A stretch of 64,000 nucleotides of DNA from RPQJ01 sp963754125 (GCA_963754125.1 CAVWEX010000002.1:558001-622000), one strand, 5' to 3'; numbered from the stretch's first letter, positions 41,288 through 52,831 are shown. The notes: generated by a model from the letters alone, not told the origin. Made by a program: numbers and translations.

Positions 41288-42779
41288 TCAGGCCGTGGGC
41301 TTCACGTTGGCGTTGAGCCTGAACAGATTGCCCGGGTCGTACTTGGTCTTGAGCGCGACGAGCCGTCCGATGTTGCCCTGGTAGTTCTCGTCCACCTGGC
41401 GCTGCGGCTCGTTCGCGACCTCGTTGGTGTAGTAGCCGTCGGTGAACGGCTGCAGCTTCGACCAGTAGTCCTTGACGTACGCCGTGTGCGGCGCGCCGTC
41501 GCGCTCGATGTCCCAGCTGACGACCGCGAACATGTTGAGCCGCGAGCGCCGGTGCGGGAACGCCGTCGCATCGGGTGCCACGCGCCCGATCGCACCGCCG
41601 GAGTGCTGGAAGAACACGGTCGTGCTGCGCGCGGGGTCCGGCTGGAAGCCGTCGATCAGGGCCGTCACGAGATGCCGGCGGGAAGCCGTTGATGAACCCC
41701 GACTTGAGGTACTCGCCGCGGTTGCGCGGATCGGTGCTGTCCGAGCTGCGCTGCAGCTTCACGTAGTCCACCGGACCGATCGAGTCGTTGAGCGGCTTGC
41801 CGAGCTTGCGCAGCGGAGCCAGCACGCGCTCGGCGTCGGCGGCCGCTCCGGAGTAGCAGACGTTCATGATGAACGCGCCGTCCTTGCCGCCCGGCGGCGA
41901 GTGCAGGACGGCATCGCAGTACAGGTCGTCCGGCGCCTCGAGGCTGAAGGTCGAGTAGAAATCGAGCAGCTCGCGCGCCCGGGCGAGCGGGAACACCACG
42001 TCGCCGCCGATGACCTGCCGCTGCATCGGATGCAGGCGGAACTCGAACGTGGTGACGACACCGAAGTTGCCGCCGCCGCCGCGCACGCCCCAGAAGAGGT
42101 CGGGATTCTCCTCCGCGCTCGCGTGCAGCAGCCGGCCGTCGGCAGTGACGATGTCCACGCCGCGGACGTTGTCGAGCGCGAGTCCGTAGCGCCGCGCGAG
42201 GCGACCGAAGCCGGCGCCGAGCGTGAGCCCGCCCACGCCCGTGTGCGAGACCGTGCCCGCGGTGGTCACGAGCCCGAGCGACATCGCCTCGTGGTCGAGC
42301 TCGCCGAGCAGGCTGCCGCCGGCCACGTAGGCGATGCGTGCGGCCGGATCGACGCGCACGCCGCGGAAGCGCGACAGGTCGATCTGCAGGCCGCCGTCGC
42401 AGGTGGACTTGCCGGCGTAGCTGTGTCCGCCGCACTTCACCGCGAGCAGCAGGCCGTGATCGCGGGCGAAATCGACGGCCGTGCCCACGTCCGCCGGTCC
42501 GCTCGGCTGCACCACCAGCGCCGGGTGCTTGTCGATGGAGGCGTTCAGCACTCGTCGCGCCTCGTCGTAGCCGGGCTGCCCCGGCAGCAGCAGCGCGCCC
42601 CGCAGGCTGTCGCGCAGTTCCTGCACCGCGCTCTTGGCGAGCGTGACCCTGGCGCCGCTCCCGGTGACGGCCTCGAGGTCGGTCGCGACGGGCGCGAGCG
42701 CTGCGAGCGCACGGTTGCCGGCCAGCGAGGTCGCGACGGCAGCCGCCAGCGACGACCTGAAGAACTCACGTCGGTTCAT
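41288..42779 (-). CDS. Tat-exported FAD-linked oxidase (BBE type), one frameshift
   Basis: A secreted flavoprotein of the berberine-bridge/PCMH group, about 497 residues. The Tat signal (RREFFRSS with a hydrophobic stretch) is preceded by GGGGGGA. The FAD-binding PCMH domain contains VKCGGHSYAGKS, with the histidine that commonly binds FAD covalently, then TAGTVSHTGVGGLTLGAGFG and GVRGGGGNFGVVT. A C-terminal BBE segment (NYQGNIGRLVALKTKYDPGNLF) completes the fold. The usual Cys of bicovalent members aligns near VSHTGVGG and is not present, so single attachment is likely. An extra base near 41672 splits the gene. Substrate may be an oligosaccharide or alcohol. Confidence 0.87.
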
Positions 42780-42826
42780 GGTTTCCCCCCTGCAGATCTT
42801 GTGCTTCTCGTGCAACCGAGAATACG

Positions 42827-42867
42827 CCCGGCCGCGCTGTCGACCAACAGCGGGCGGTGCGGCCGGG
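42827..42867 (-). terminator. Stem-loop after the protease gene
   Basis: CCCGGCCGC (42827-42835) pairs with GCGGCCGGG (42859-42867), and inside it GCTGT (42836-42840) with ACAGC (42847-42851). On the minus strand it lies about 20 bases after the protease stop codon and before the oxidase gene. No U-run follows. Confidence 0.55.
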
Positions 42868-42885
42868 TCGGGGAAGAGGTCGCGA

Positions 42886-44907
42886 TCAGGCGCGCGGCGC
42901 TGCGCCTGGTCGCCTGCGACGCGCGCGCCAGGCCAGTGCGGCCGCAAGAGTCAGCGCGAGCGGATCGAACGGTCCGCCGCCGCCACCCCGGGATGAGCCG
43001 ATCGGGACGGGTGTAGGCACCGGTAGTGCCGGCGGGGGCGTCGGCGGCGGGATCGCGCTGCCGACGCGCACCGTCGCATCGGTGGAGTCGCTGCGACCCT
43101 GGTCGTCGGTCACCGTGAGGCGCACGACGACGTCCGCGCCCGGCGCCACGAACGAGGTCTCGCTGCCCGCCAGCGCCGACAGCGAGGTGGCGCCGCTTAC
43201 GAGCGTCCACGCGTAGGCCGCGATCGTCCGGCCGTCGGCGCCGACACTGGCGGCGCCGGTCAGCGTCACGCTCACGCCGGCGCTGGCCGTGGACGGCGCC
43301 GACACCACGGCGACCGGACGCAGTGCGGCGTCGACGGCGCCCGGTGCGTGCGCGAGGCCCGCGCCGCAGGTCGCGGTCGTGCAGTTGCATTCCGACAGCT
43401 GCACGTCAGCGGGCGACTCTGGGATCCGGCAGGTCGGCACGTTCGGGTCGGACGAGGCGGGGAAGGGCCTCGCGCTCGCGCGCAGGCGTTCGGTCATCTT
43501 TCCCGGCGTCAGGTTGCCGTTGACCGAGAACATGAGGGCCCCGATGCCCGCCACGATGGGCGCGGCGAAACTGGTGCCGACGTTGAAGTCGCCCAAGCGA
43601 TCGGTGTAGCCGTTCGCGGCCGGCGTCGTGACGCCGGAATTCGTGGTCGTGTCGAGCGAATAGAGGCAGGGCGCGCCCGCGGTCACGTTGACGCAGTTGC
43701 CGCCCGGCGCCGCGATGGTCACGTCGAGGCCGAGGTTCGCGAACCCGACCTTGGTGCCGACGTGACGCACGCCAGTCACGCTGACGACGCTTTGGCAGTT
43801 CGCGGGCTGGTCGACGGCCGAGCCATCGTTGCCCGCCGACACGATCACCGCCACGCCCCGCGCCGTGATCTCGTCGATGGCGGCCTGGTACGCCCTGGAG
43901 CAGGCGCCTTGTCCGCCAAGGCTCAGGTTCAGTACGCGGGCCGGGGTGGGATTCGCGGGTGCGCCTGCCTGCTCGAGGCCGGCGGCCCAGCGCATGCCGG
44001 CAATGATGTCCGAGGTGAGTCCGCCGCACTTGCCGAGCACCCGCACCGGCAGGATGCGGTTGCTCCAGCCGACGCCGGCGATGCCCGTGGCGTTGTCGGT
44101 GAGCCCCGCAAGCAGGCCGGAAACGCGGGTCCCGTGCCACGAACTGCTGCCGACCATGCAGTCCGCGAACTGCGAGATCGTGAGGTCCAGCGAGGAGATC
44201 CAGTCGCCGGGGTCCGACGCGTCCGCGTCCCAGCCGTCGCCGTCGTTGGCTGCGCGCGCCGTGCCGCCCGACTCCGCGCTCACGAAGTCGCGCCCCGGCA
44301 GCAGCTTGCCGCCGTCGGCGAACGGCAGCAGGTCCGGGTGATCGAAGCGCACGCCCGTGTCGAGGACCGCGACGACGACCGCGGGCGAGCCGGTAGTCAC
44401 CTCCCACGCTGCGACGGCATCCGCCGCCGAGTCCGTCGGACCGTCCGGGCCGGGCACGACTGCCTGCAGGAACCACTGCTCCGAAAAGCCCGGGTCGCTC
44501 GGCAGGCGGTGCGGACGCATGCGGGCATCCGGCTCCGCGAACTCCACCGCGGGATCCGCGCGCAGGCGAGCGAGCGTCTCCTGCAGCGACTCGCCCGGCT
44601 CGGCGCGCTCGACCTCGACGACGTGCAGGTCGCTTCCGAGGCGGTTGACGCTCCGGGCCCTGAGTCCCGCGCGCCGGCCGACCTCGCCCATCCGCAGCGC
44701 GGACTGCGCGTCCGTCGGCTTGGCCTGGCCGGTTGCCGAGGGCCCGGCGGGGCGCAGCTTGACGATCACGCGGTCGCTCGACGCGCCAGCGGGAGCGCCC
44801 GCCGCGAACGCGCTCGATTCCGCTGCGGCGGCGACGCGTGGGCCCACGAGTGCCGTCGCCGCCAGCGCGACGGCAAGAGCGGCAGCCTGTGCCAGGTAGG
44901 GTTTCAT
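42886..44907 (-). CDS. Secreted subtilisin-like (S8) protease with GlyGly-CTERM-like tail
   Basis: A 673-residue secreted serine protease, intact. Signal peptide 1-29; an inhibitor-I9-like propeptide from 44 to 128; then the S8 domain with catalytic D183 (AVLDTGVRFDHPDL), H258 (SSWHGTRVSGLLAG), the oxyanion-site asparagine region (LNLSLGGQG) and S446 (GTSFAAPIVAG). A PKD-like beta domain follows (about 535-630). The C terminus is SSRGGGGG, a 14-residue hydrophobic segment and RARRRR: this glycine-rich/transmembrane/basic layout is that of GlyGly-CTERM proteins, which are processed by rhombosortase and surface-anchored after type II secretion. No rhombosortase gene is in this window. Cysteine pairs suggest an extracytoplasmic enzyme. 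Confidence 0.92.
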   Translation of the reverse strand: MKPYLAQAAALAVALAATALVGPRVAAAAESSAFAAGAPAGASSDRVIVKLRPAGPSATGQAKPTDAQSALRMGEVGRRAGLRARSVNRLGSDLHVVEVERAEPGESLQETLARLRADPAVEFAEPDARMRPHRLPSDPGFSEQWFLQAVVPGPDGPTDSAADAVAAWEVTTGSPAVVVAVLDTGVRFDHPDLLPFADGGKLLPGRDFVSAESGGTARAANDGDGWDADASDPGDWISSLDLTISQFADCMVGSSSWHGTRVSGLLAGLTDNATGIAGVGWSNRILPVRVLGKCGGLTSDIIAGMRWAAGLEQAGAPANPTPARVLNLSLGGQGACSRAYQAAIDEITARGVAVIVSAGNDGSAVDQPANCQSVVSVTGVRHVGTKVGFANLGLDVTIAAPGGNCVNVTAGAPCLYSLDTTTNSGVTTPAANGYTDRLGDFNVGTSFAAPIVAGIGALMFSVNGNLTPGKMTERLRASARPFPASSDPNVPTCRIPESPADVQLSECNCTTATCGAGLAHAPGAVDAALRPVAVVSAPSTASAGVSVTLTGAASVGADGRTIAAYAWTLVSGATSLSALAGSETSFVAPGADVVVRLTVTDDQGRSDSTDATVRVGSAIPPPTPPPALPVPTPVPIGSSRGGGGGPFDPLALTLAAALAWRARRRRPGAAPRA

Positions 44908-44952
44908 GCGCGGATGTTCGCACGCCGCAGCCAGCGGGATGCTGTCTTGCGA

Positions 44953-44987
44953 GCCGCGCCGGGACGCACTTCACGTCCCGGCGCGGC
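44953..44987 (-). terminator. Perfect 14-bp stem-loop after the TonB receptor gene
   Basis: GCCGCGCCGGGACG (44953-44966) is exactly complementary to CGTCCCGGCGCGGC (44974-44987), with a 7-base loop. It lies 23 bases after the receptor's stop (minus strand) and 46 bases before the protease start. It lacks a U-track. Confidence 0.65.
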
Positions 44988-45010
44988 CTGCGGCGTGCCG
45001 GCCGTCGGGC

Positions 45011-47504
<2,494 letters not shown>

Positions 47505-47700
47505 CCGCATCCCCCCGTTAGGAGCGCCCTGCAGGATGCGGGCGCACTCGTCTGGATTACGCAACAGATGGACGCACCCGTCAACCCGGGGGCGCACTCC
47601 GGGCCGGCTGTCGGGGTGCACAGGTGCAAGCAGTTGAGAGCCCGCGACCGGCTGCGGCACAGTGCCGCCTGCCCGTTCGATCTCAAGGGGACTCATCGCC

Positions 47701-48261
47701 GTGCCCGCATCGCTCAAGGCCATCGAGGCCGACATCACCACGCTGCCGGTGGACGCCATCGTCAACGCCGCCAACTGCTCGCTGCTCGGGGGCGGCGGCG
47801 TGGACGGCGCGATCCACCGCGCGGCAGGACCTGGCCTGCTCGAGGAGTGCCGCGCGCTCGGAGGCTGCCCGACGGGCGAGGCGCGCATCACGGGCGGGCA
47901 TCGGCTGCCCGCGAAGTTCGTGATCCACACGGTCGGGCCCGTCTGGCACGGCGGCGGGCGAGGCGAGCCTGCGCTGCTGGCGTCCTGCTACCGCCGCTCG
48001 CTCGCCCTGGCGGGCGAGCGTGGCCTGCACAGCATCGCCTTTCCCTGCATCAGCGCCGGCGTGTACGGCTACCCGCTCGGGCAGGCGGCCGAGATCGCGA
48101 TCGCGGCCGTCCGGTCCGCGCTGGTCGCGACGCCTTCGATCGTCGCGGTCACGTTCTGCTGCCACTCGGCCCGGGATCTCGCGGTGTACCTGGAGCTGCT
48201 CGGCGGCGGCCCGCCCGCCGCCGCCGCCGGACGCCTTGGTGGCCCCGGGGCCGGCGACTAA
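47701..48261 (+). CDS. Macro-domain protein (O-acetyl-ADP-ribose deacetylase type)
   Basis: A 186-residue macro domain. The ADP-ribose-binding signatures are clear: IEADITTLPVDAIVNAANCSLLGGGGVDGAIHRAAG, HTVGPVW, then SIAFPCISAGVYGYPLGQAAEIAI. This is the YmdB/MacroD type that deacetylates O-acetyl-ADP-ribose or removes ADP-ribose. The GTG at 47701 has AAGGGG upstream and is chosen over an earlier GTG (47662). No ADP-ribosyltransferase or toxin gene lies nearby, so the role is likely general metabolite repair. A low-complexity Gly/Ala tail follows the domain. Intact. Confidence 0.9.
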   Translation: MPASLKAIEADITTLPVDAIVNAANCSLLGGGGVDGAIHRAAGPGLLEECRALGGCPTGEARITGGHRLPAKFVIHTVGPVWHGGGRGEPALLASCYRRSLALAGERGLHSIAFPCISAGVYGYPLGQAAEIAIAAVRSALVATPSIVAVTFCCHSARDLAVYLELLGGGPPAAAAGRLGGPGAGD

Positions 48262-48360
48262 GATGCCTCTCAGGCGCCGTCTTGCGGGGCTGCCACACGT
48301 CGCCCGTGCCCCGATGGATTCCCCCCGGCGAGGAGTGCCGCTCATGATTTCCCTGTTCAC

Positions 48361-49533
48361 ATGACGGCGGTGGACGACCACACCGGACGCGTGGCCCCCG
48401 GCGAGCGGCGACACGAACGCCTGCTGCTCGATCCCGACACGCGCGTGACCTGTCCGCATTGCGAGCGCGAGTTCGGCCTGATCGAGGGCTTCGCGAAGCG
48501 GTCGCTCGAGGCGCTGGCCCGGGCGAGCGCGGAGGCGCTCGAGGGCGAGTTTGCCTCGCTCCGGCAGCTGCTCGCCGACAAGGCCGGGCAGGTCGCGGCC
48601 CTGCAGGGCCAGGAGCTCGAGCTGCGCCGCGAGCGGGCCCGGCTCGAGGAAGCGCGGCAGGCGCTCGAACTCGAGACTCAGCGCCGGCTCGACGAGCAGC
48701 GTCGTGAGATCGAGCAGCGCGTCCGGGCCGCCGAGGCCGACCGCGCGCGCCTGCGCGAAGCCGAGCTGCAGAAGACCATCGACGACATGCGCGGCCGGCT
48801 CGAGGAAGCGCAGCGCAAGGGCGCGCAGGGATCCCAGCAGCTCCAGGGCGAGGTGCTCGAGCTGCTGCTCGAGGAGCAGCTCGCGCAGGCCTTCCCCCTC
48901 GACGCGATCGCCGAGGTCAGGAAGGGCGCGCGCGGCGGCGACGCGCTGCACACCGTCATGAGCCGCTCCGGACAGGCCGCCGGCGCGATCCTCTGGGAGG
49001 CCAAGCGGGCGCAGAAATGGGGCGCCGGCTGGTCCGCCAAGCTCCGTGAGGACATGCGCGCCGCCGGCGCGGTCGCGGGCGTGATCGTCACGACCTCGTT
49101 CCCGGCCGAGTGGCCGGACGGACACTCCTTCGGTCTCTACGAGCACGTCTGGGTGACCGCGCCGGCTGCGGCGATCCCGCTCGCCGCCGCGCTGCGCGAG
49201 GGCCTGCTCGAGGCCCACCGGGCGCGCGTGGCGGGCGCCAACAAGGGCGAGAAGATGGAGGCGGTGTACGACTACCTCGTGAGCCCGCAGTTCGCGCTCA
49301 AGCTGCGCGCGGTGTACGAGGCGTTCACCCGGATGCGCGCCGAGCTCGACAGCGAGCGCGCGACCACCCAGCAGCGCTGGAACCGCCGCGAAAAGCAGAT
49401 CCAGCTCGCTACCGCGCAGCTCCTCGGGATCGCCGGTGACCTGCAGGGCCTCGCGCAGCAGGACCTGCCGCAGCTCGAAATGGAATCGGCGACGCTGCCC
49501 GCGGCCCCGTTGGAGCCCGACGACGGCGGGTAA
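48361..49533 (+). CDS. DUF2130 coiled-coil protein
   Basis: A 390-residue protein. Residues 28-42 hold a small zinc-ribbon-like segment (RVTCPHCEREFGL), then residues 50-165 form a long coiled coil rich in Glu, Arg and Gln. The C-terminal DUF2130 domain carries QGEVLELLLEEQL, ILWEAKRAQKWGAGWSAKLREDM, VIVTTSFPAEWPDG and KGEKMEAVYDYLVSPQFALKL. These include acidic/lysine positions reminiscent of restriction-endonuclease-like folds (E...W-E-x-K), so a nuclease-related role is possible but unproven. The start ATG 48361 has no clear ribosome site. It is convergent with the DUF3570 gene, 9 bases apart. Confidence 0.85.
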   Translation: MTAVDDHTGRVAPGERRHERLLLDPDTRVTCPHCEREFGLIEGFAKRSLEALARASAEALEGEFASLRQLLADKAGQVAALQGQELELRRERARLEEARQALELETQRRLDEQRREIEQRVRAAEADRARLREAELQKTIDDMRGRLEEAQRKGAQGSQQLQGEVLELLLEEQLAQAFPLDAIAEVRKGARGGDALHTVMSRSGQAAGAILWEAKRAQKWGAGWSAKLREDMRAAGAVAGVIVTTSFPAEWPDGHSFGLYEHVWVTAPAAAIPLAAALREGLLEAHRARVAGANKGEKMEAVYDYLVSPQFALKLRAVYEAFTRMRAELDSERATTQQRWNRREKQIQLATAQLLGIAGDLQGLAQQDLPQLEMESATLPAAPLEPDDGG

Positions 49534-49542
49534 GGCGCAGCT

Positions 49543-50694
49543 TCAGAACCAGGCCGAAACGAACACGCGGTACACGTTGGCGTCGAAGCCGTAGAGCGGC
49601 TCGGCCCCGGGTGCGCCCCCGGAGAGGATGTCGCGGAAGTCGTCGTAGTCGAAGCGCATGCGGTCGTAGAACACGTTGACCGTGGAGCGCTTGAGGAACG
49701 ACCAGCGTGACGCCCCGAATTCGTAGGTGGCTCCGATGCTCAGCATGTGGCTCGTGAACGTGCTCAGCTCCTTGTCGCGCGCCAGGAAGTTCTGGGCGTC
49801 GCGGCGCGGGAACAGGTCGGCGTAGAAGTCCGCGGACGACTGGTCGTACCAGCGGTAGCCGCCCTCGACCACCCAGCGCTCGCCGAGCGGGTGCGTGTAG
49901 CCCAGGCGCACGGTGTGGGCGTCGATGCCCCAGGTGTCCGTGTACAGGCGATACTCGCCGTGCGCGACGGCGCGGTAGGGCAGGAAATACTGCGCGTTGA
50001 ACGCCGCCGCGTTGCTGGTTCGCGTGGTCGGGTACACCTCGGGCTGGAAGGCGAATCCCGCCGGGTTCTCGGCGTCGAGGTAGCGCACCGACCGATACGG
50101 GTTGTTCAGGAATCCCTCGTCGGTGATCGTCTCGAAGGCGAAGCCCAGCATCACCGTGGGCGTGACGATCTGCGACAGGCCGACGCGGTAACTGCGTCGG
50201 TCCACGGGCTCCTCGAACTCGGGGTCGCCGTTCCTGCGCACCTCGTCCCAGCCCCGGCTGAAGCCGAGCGACAGGGTGGTGAGGTCGCCGAACAGTTCCT
50301 GGCTCACGTCGAAGCTCGCGGTGTTCGCCGTGTAGTCGTTCTCGTCGCTGTTGGCGAAGCTCAGGCTGTACTGGGTCTTGCCGTTCAACGCATCGAGCGC
50401 GAGGCTGCCCTGCGTGCGCTCCTCATCGTAGGGGCTCGCCGTGGTCAGCACGTCGATGGACGCGCTCGAGATCATGTCCACGTAGTAGTTGGCCGAGACC
50501 GAGTAGTTCTCGGCGACCTTCTTGCGCACCAGCAGCGACGGACCGTCCACGGTGACGCCGCCACCCTCGTAGCGGTGGTAGAGCACGTCGGCCCGGTCGT
50601 CGGGCAGCACGGCCGCCTGCGCCGGCGACCCAGCGGTCAGCGCAGCCGCGGCGGTGATTGCGGCAAGTACGGCAGGAATGGCAAGCCGGATCAT
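49543..50694 (-). CDS. DUF3570 outer-membrane protein with two ApbE-like flavinylation motifs
   Basis: A 383-residue outer-membrane protein: signal peptide 1-27 (ending SPAQAA), then a beta-rich body ending in ...VFVSAWF, a terminal-Phe barrel signal. It matches the DUF3570 family. Residues 73-79 read DMISSAS and 81-87 DVLTTAS; both fit the D-x-x-[ST]-x-A-[ST] pattern at which ApbE attaches FMN to threonine or serine, with S79 and S87 as predicted acceptors. Immediately upstream are genes for a DUF4266 lipoprotein and a TlpA thioredoxin, and an ApbE gene lies 12 kb away in the same locus. I infer a flavinylated barrel or surface electron carrier; no FMN binding has been shown. Intact. Confidence 0.85.
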   Translation of the reverse strand: MIRLAIPAVLAAITAAAALTAGSPAQAAVLPDDRADVLYHRYEGGGVTVDGPSLLVRKKVAENYSVSANYYVDMISSASIDVLTTASPYDEERTQGSLALDALNGKTQYSLSFANSDENDYTANTASFDVSQELFGDLTTLSLGFSRGWDEVRRNGDPEFEEPVDRRSYRVGLSQIVTPTVMLGFAFETITDEGFLNNPYRSVRYLDAENPAGFAFQPEVYPTTRTSNAAAFNAQYFLPYRAVAHGEYRLYTDTWGIDAHTVRLGYTHPLGERWVVEGGYRWYDQSSADFYADLFPRRDAQNFLARDKELSTFTSHMLSIGATYEFGASRWSFLKRSTVNVFYDRMRFDYDDFRDILSGGAPGAEPLYGFDANVYRVFVSAWF

Positions 50695-50701
50695 CGTGTC
50701 C

Positions 50702-50926
50702 TCAGTTGCAGCCGCAGCCGCCGCCGTGGCTCGCGAGCGCCCCGCGGGCCCCCTCGCGCGCCTCGAACACGTGGTTGAGGTAGCTCGTGGCGACCGGGTT
50801 GCGGTCCGCGGCCATGATCGGGTCGGCGAAGTTCTGCCGCTCGTAGGGCTTCACCCACGGCTCGATGCTGCCGCAGCCCGCGGTCGCGGCCAGCGAGGCG
50901 ATGAGGATCATCCTGCGCAGGAACAT
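50702..50926 (-). CDS. Small DUF4266 lipoprotein with Cys-rich tail
   Basis: A 74-residue lipoprotein: signal (MILIASLAATAGC) with the lipobox cysteine at about residue 18, then SIEPWVKPYERQNFADPIM, the DUF4266 core, and a C-terminal GGGCGCN. AAGGAG precedes the ATG at 50926. It begins 5 bases after the TlpA stop and ends 7 bases before DUF3570, so the three are co-translated. DUF4266 proteins are commonly found beside DUF3570 genes; a small redox or maturation partner is plausible. The two tail cysteines (GCGC) could bind metal or carry disulfides. Function unknown. Confidence 0.82.
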   Translation of the reverse strand: MFLRRMILIASLAATAGCGSIEPWVKPYERQNFADPIMAADRNPVATSYLNHVFEAREGARGALASHGGGCGCN

Positions 50927-50931
50927 GCGGT

Positions 50932-51424
50932 TCACTCCTTGACGAGGCTGCGGATCAGGTCGGCGTACTGCGGCCTCGTCGCCCGGCTTGTAGCCGCGGT
51001 GCACGTAGCGCACGCGGCCCTCGCGATCGACGAACACCGAACTCGGCATGCCCTCGACGCCGAAGCGTTCGGCGACCGCGTTGGCAGTGTCGAAGAGGAT
51101 CGGGAAGCTCACCGGCACCTTCTCGAGCCACTTCACGGCGCCGGCGCTGTCGGGCTCGACGTTCACGCCGAGCAGCGTGAAGCCGAGCGGCTCGTACTTC
51201 GCCTGGATCTGCTCGAGCAGCGGCATCTCCTGGCGGCAGGGCCCGCACCACGTGGCCCAGAAATTGATCATCACCACCTGGCCCTTGAGGTCGGCGAGCC
51301 GCACCTCGTCGCCGCCGCGCGCGGGCAGCTGGAAATCGGGGGCCGGCCGCGGCTCCGGTGAGGCGGCGCCGGCAGGGAGGCTCAGCGCGAGAAGCAGGGT
51401 GGCAAGCAGCGGACTCGGTCGCAT
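50932..51424 (-). CDS. TlpA-type thioredoxin, one frameshift
   Basis: An exported thiol-disulfide oxidoreductase. The signal peptide (LATLLLALSLPAGAAS) is followed by APDFQLPARGGDEVRLADLKGQVVMINFWATWCGPCRQEM, with the WCGPC active site. GMPSSVFVDREGRVRYVHRGYKPG is the cis-Pro region. An extra base near 50969 shifts the last residues; corrected, the gene ends ...YADLIRSLVKE at 50932. ATG 51424 has GAGGAG upstream. It lies between a barrel gene and the DUF4266 gene, so its client may be Cys-rich partners or the c-type cytochromes encoded in the same locus. About 163 residues, normal for TlpA. Confidence 0.87.
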
Positions 51425-51441
51425 GGGCGGCTCCTCGGGTC

Positions 51442-52104
51442 TCAGAAGAAGGCCGTGAGGCCGAAGGTGAACTGCAGGTTGTGGGTCAGCTTGTTGTCGC
51501 CCAGCAGGTCGCTCTCGAAGGCGAGGTTGCGTGCGTCGAGGTGCAGGGCGAGCCAGTCGTTGACGAGCAGCCGCAGGCCGGCCCCGAGTGCGACCGTGAA
51601 GTGGTCGTCGCCGGCGAAGCGCGTGCTGCCGGCGCCCAGCGTGAAGTACACGGCGCTCGGCATCGCCCGCTCGCCGCCGAGGAACACCTCGCCCGGCAGC
51701 GCGTTCCAGCCCACGGAGAGGTCGTAGTGCGTGAAGCGCCGCTCGCTGTCGGTGAGCAACTCGGCCGAGCCGCTCAGTTCCTCGTAGCTGGTGCGGCCGG
51801 CCTCGGCCGTGCCGATCGTGGCCTCGGCGAACAGGTCCTCGGTGAAGTGGTAGGCGATGCGGGCGCCATAGGAGAAGCTCGAGCCGAAGTCCTCGATGCC
51901 GACGACCCCGAGGAACGCTCCAGCCTCGAAGTTCTCGGTGTCGAGGTTCGCCGGCTTCACCTCGCGCCGCTTGACGCGGGGCTCGACCACCTGCGGCGTC
52001 GCGGGCGCCGCGCCCACGGCGTCCTGCGCATGCGAGCGCAGCGGCGCCGCCAGCGCTGCGAGCGCGAGGCCGCTCAGAAGAAGTAGGCGAAGCCCAGGGT
52101 CCAT
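51442..52104 (-). CDS. Outer-membrane beta-barrel protein A
   Basis: A 220-residue protein with a signal peptide (LLLLSGLALAALAAPLRSHAQ), a linker with VVEPRVKRREV and an eight-strand-like barrel (FGSSFSYGARIAYHFTEDLFAEATIGTAEAG ... HNLQFTFGLTAFF), ending with Phe. The pattern resembles small outer-membrane beta-barrel families found with surface redox genes. The start (52104) overlaps the end of the upstream barrel gene by 31 bases, so translation is coupled. Function unknown; a structural or conduit part of the redox locus is plausible. Confidence 0.77.
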   Translation of the reverse strand: MDPGLRLLLLSGLALAALAAPLRSHAQDAVGAAPATPQVVEPRVKRREVKPANLDTENFEAGAFLGVVGIEDFGSSFSYGARIAYHFTEDLFAEATIGTAEAGRTSYEELSGSAELLTDSERRFTHYDLSVGWNALPGEVFLGGERAMPSAVYFTLGAGSTRFAGDDHFTVALGAGLRLLVNDWLALHLDARNLAFESDLLGDNKLTHNLQFTFGLTAFF

Positions 52105-52816
52105 GCGTCGATCTCCTCGTTGTCGTCGCGGCTCGTGAAGACCACGTACTGTCGGTATTCCGCCTGCAGCATGAAGCGGTTGGTGAGGTAACCCCGCAGG
52201 CCGATGCCGGCGTAGGCGGTCGTGTCGGTGCGGTCCTCGGTCTGCACCAGCGTTGCCTTGGGCTCGATGCGCAGCACGCCGCCGCCGAGGCCGACGAAGG
52301 GCGACACCCGCCACTGCGGCATGAACGCGTGTGCGATGCCGACGGTGCCGAGCCAGCCGTTCGAGTAGTTGCCGAGCAGGTGCGAAACGTCCGCCCGCAG
52401 CAGCAGGTTCGGTGCGGGCAGGTAGGCCACGCTGGCGCCGACCATGCTCGCCCCGTCGAAGTCGCCGGTGACCAGCGCGGTTTCCCAGCGGTGCTCGGCG
52501 CGCGCCTCGGGTGCGGGGCCGGGCAGCGACGAGCGCCTCTCCCGACGTGCGTCAGCGTGCGCTCGAGTTGCGATCGGTGCGCCCAGCCCTCGGTTCCGTC
52601 CGCGTCGCGCACCTTGATCCAGTCGGTGCGCCGGCGCAGCAGGCTCACCGGCGCGCCGCGGTCCACGACCTGCGTGACCGGGAAACCGCGCCCCGGACCG
52701 GTGCGCAGCTCCAGGTACGGGTCCTGCACCACGGCCTCCACGGCGGTGGCCGCCACCGCGGGAACGGCGGCGAGCAGGCCCAGCAGCAGGCGGGTCGCGA
52801 GTCGAAAGCAGCGCAT
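52074..52816 (-). CDS. SH3-domain plus outer-membrane beta-barrel protein, one frameshift
   Basis: A signal peptide (LLLGLLAAVPAVAATAVEA) is followed by a bacterial SH3 domain (VVQDPYLELRTGPGRGFPVTQVVDRG ... LLRRRTDWIKVRDADGTEGWAHRSQL) and a barrel domain (RWETALVTGDFDGASMVG ... AYAGIGLRGYLTNRFMLQAEYRQYVVFTSRDDNEE ... GFAYFF). The SH3 part probably contacts peptidoglycan. A shift near 52540 (net -1 or +2) separates the two domains. ATG 52816 is used, with a TTG two codons before it. It follows the HzsA-related gene by 15 bases and overlaps the next barrel gene, so it belongs to the same operon. Confidence 0.8.
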
Positions 52817-52831
52817 CTTCAACGGCGTGTC

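Noticed and set aside
47701..49533. Macro-domain plus DUF2130 as an anti-phage defence pair
   Set aside because: The neighbouring genes (TonB receptor, DUF3570) are not defence genes, the genes are separated by 99 bases, and no ADP-ribosyltransferase or toxin is present.
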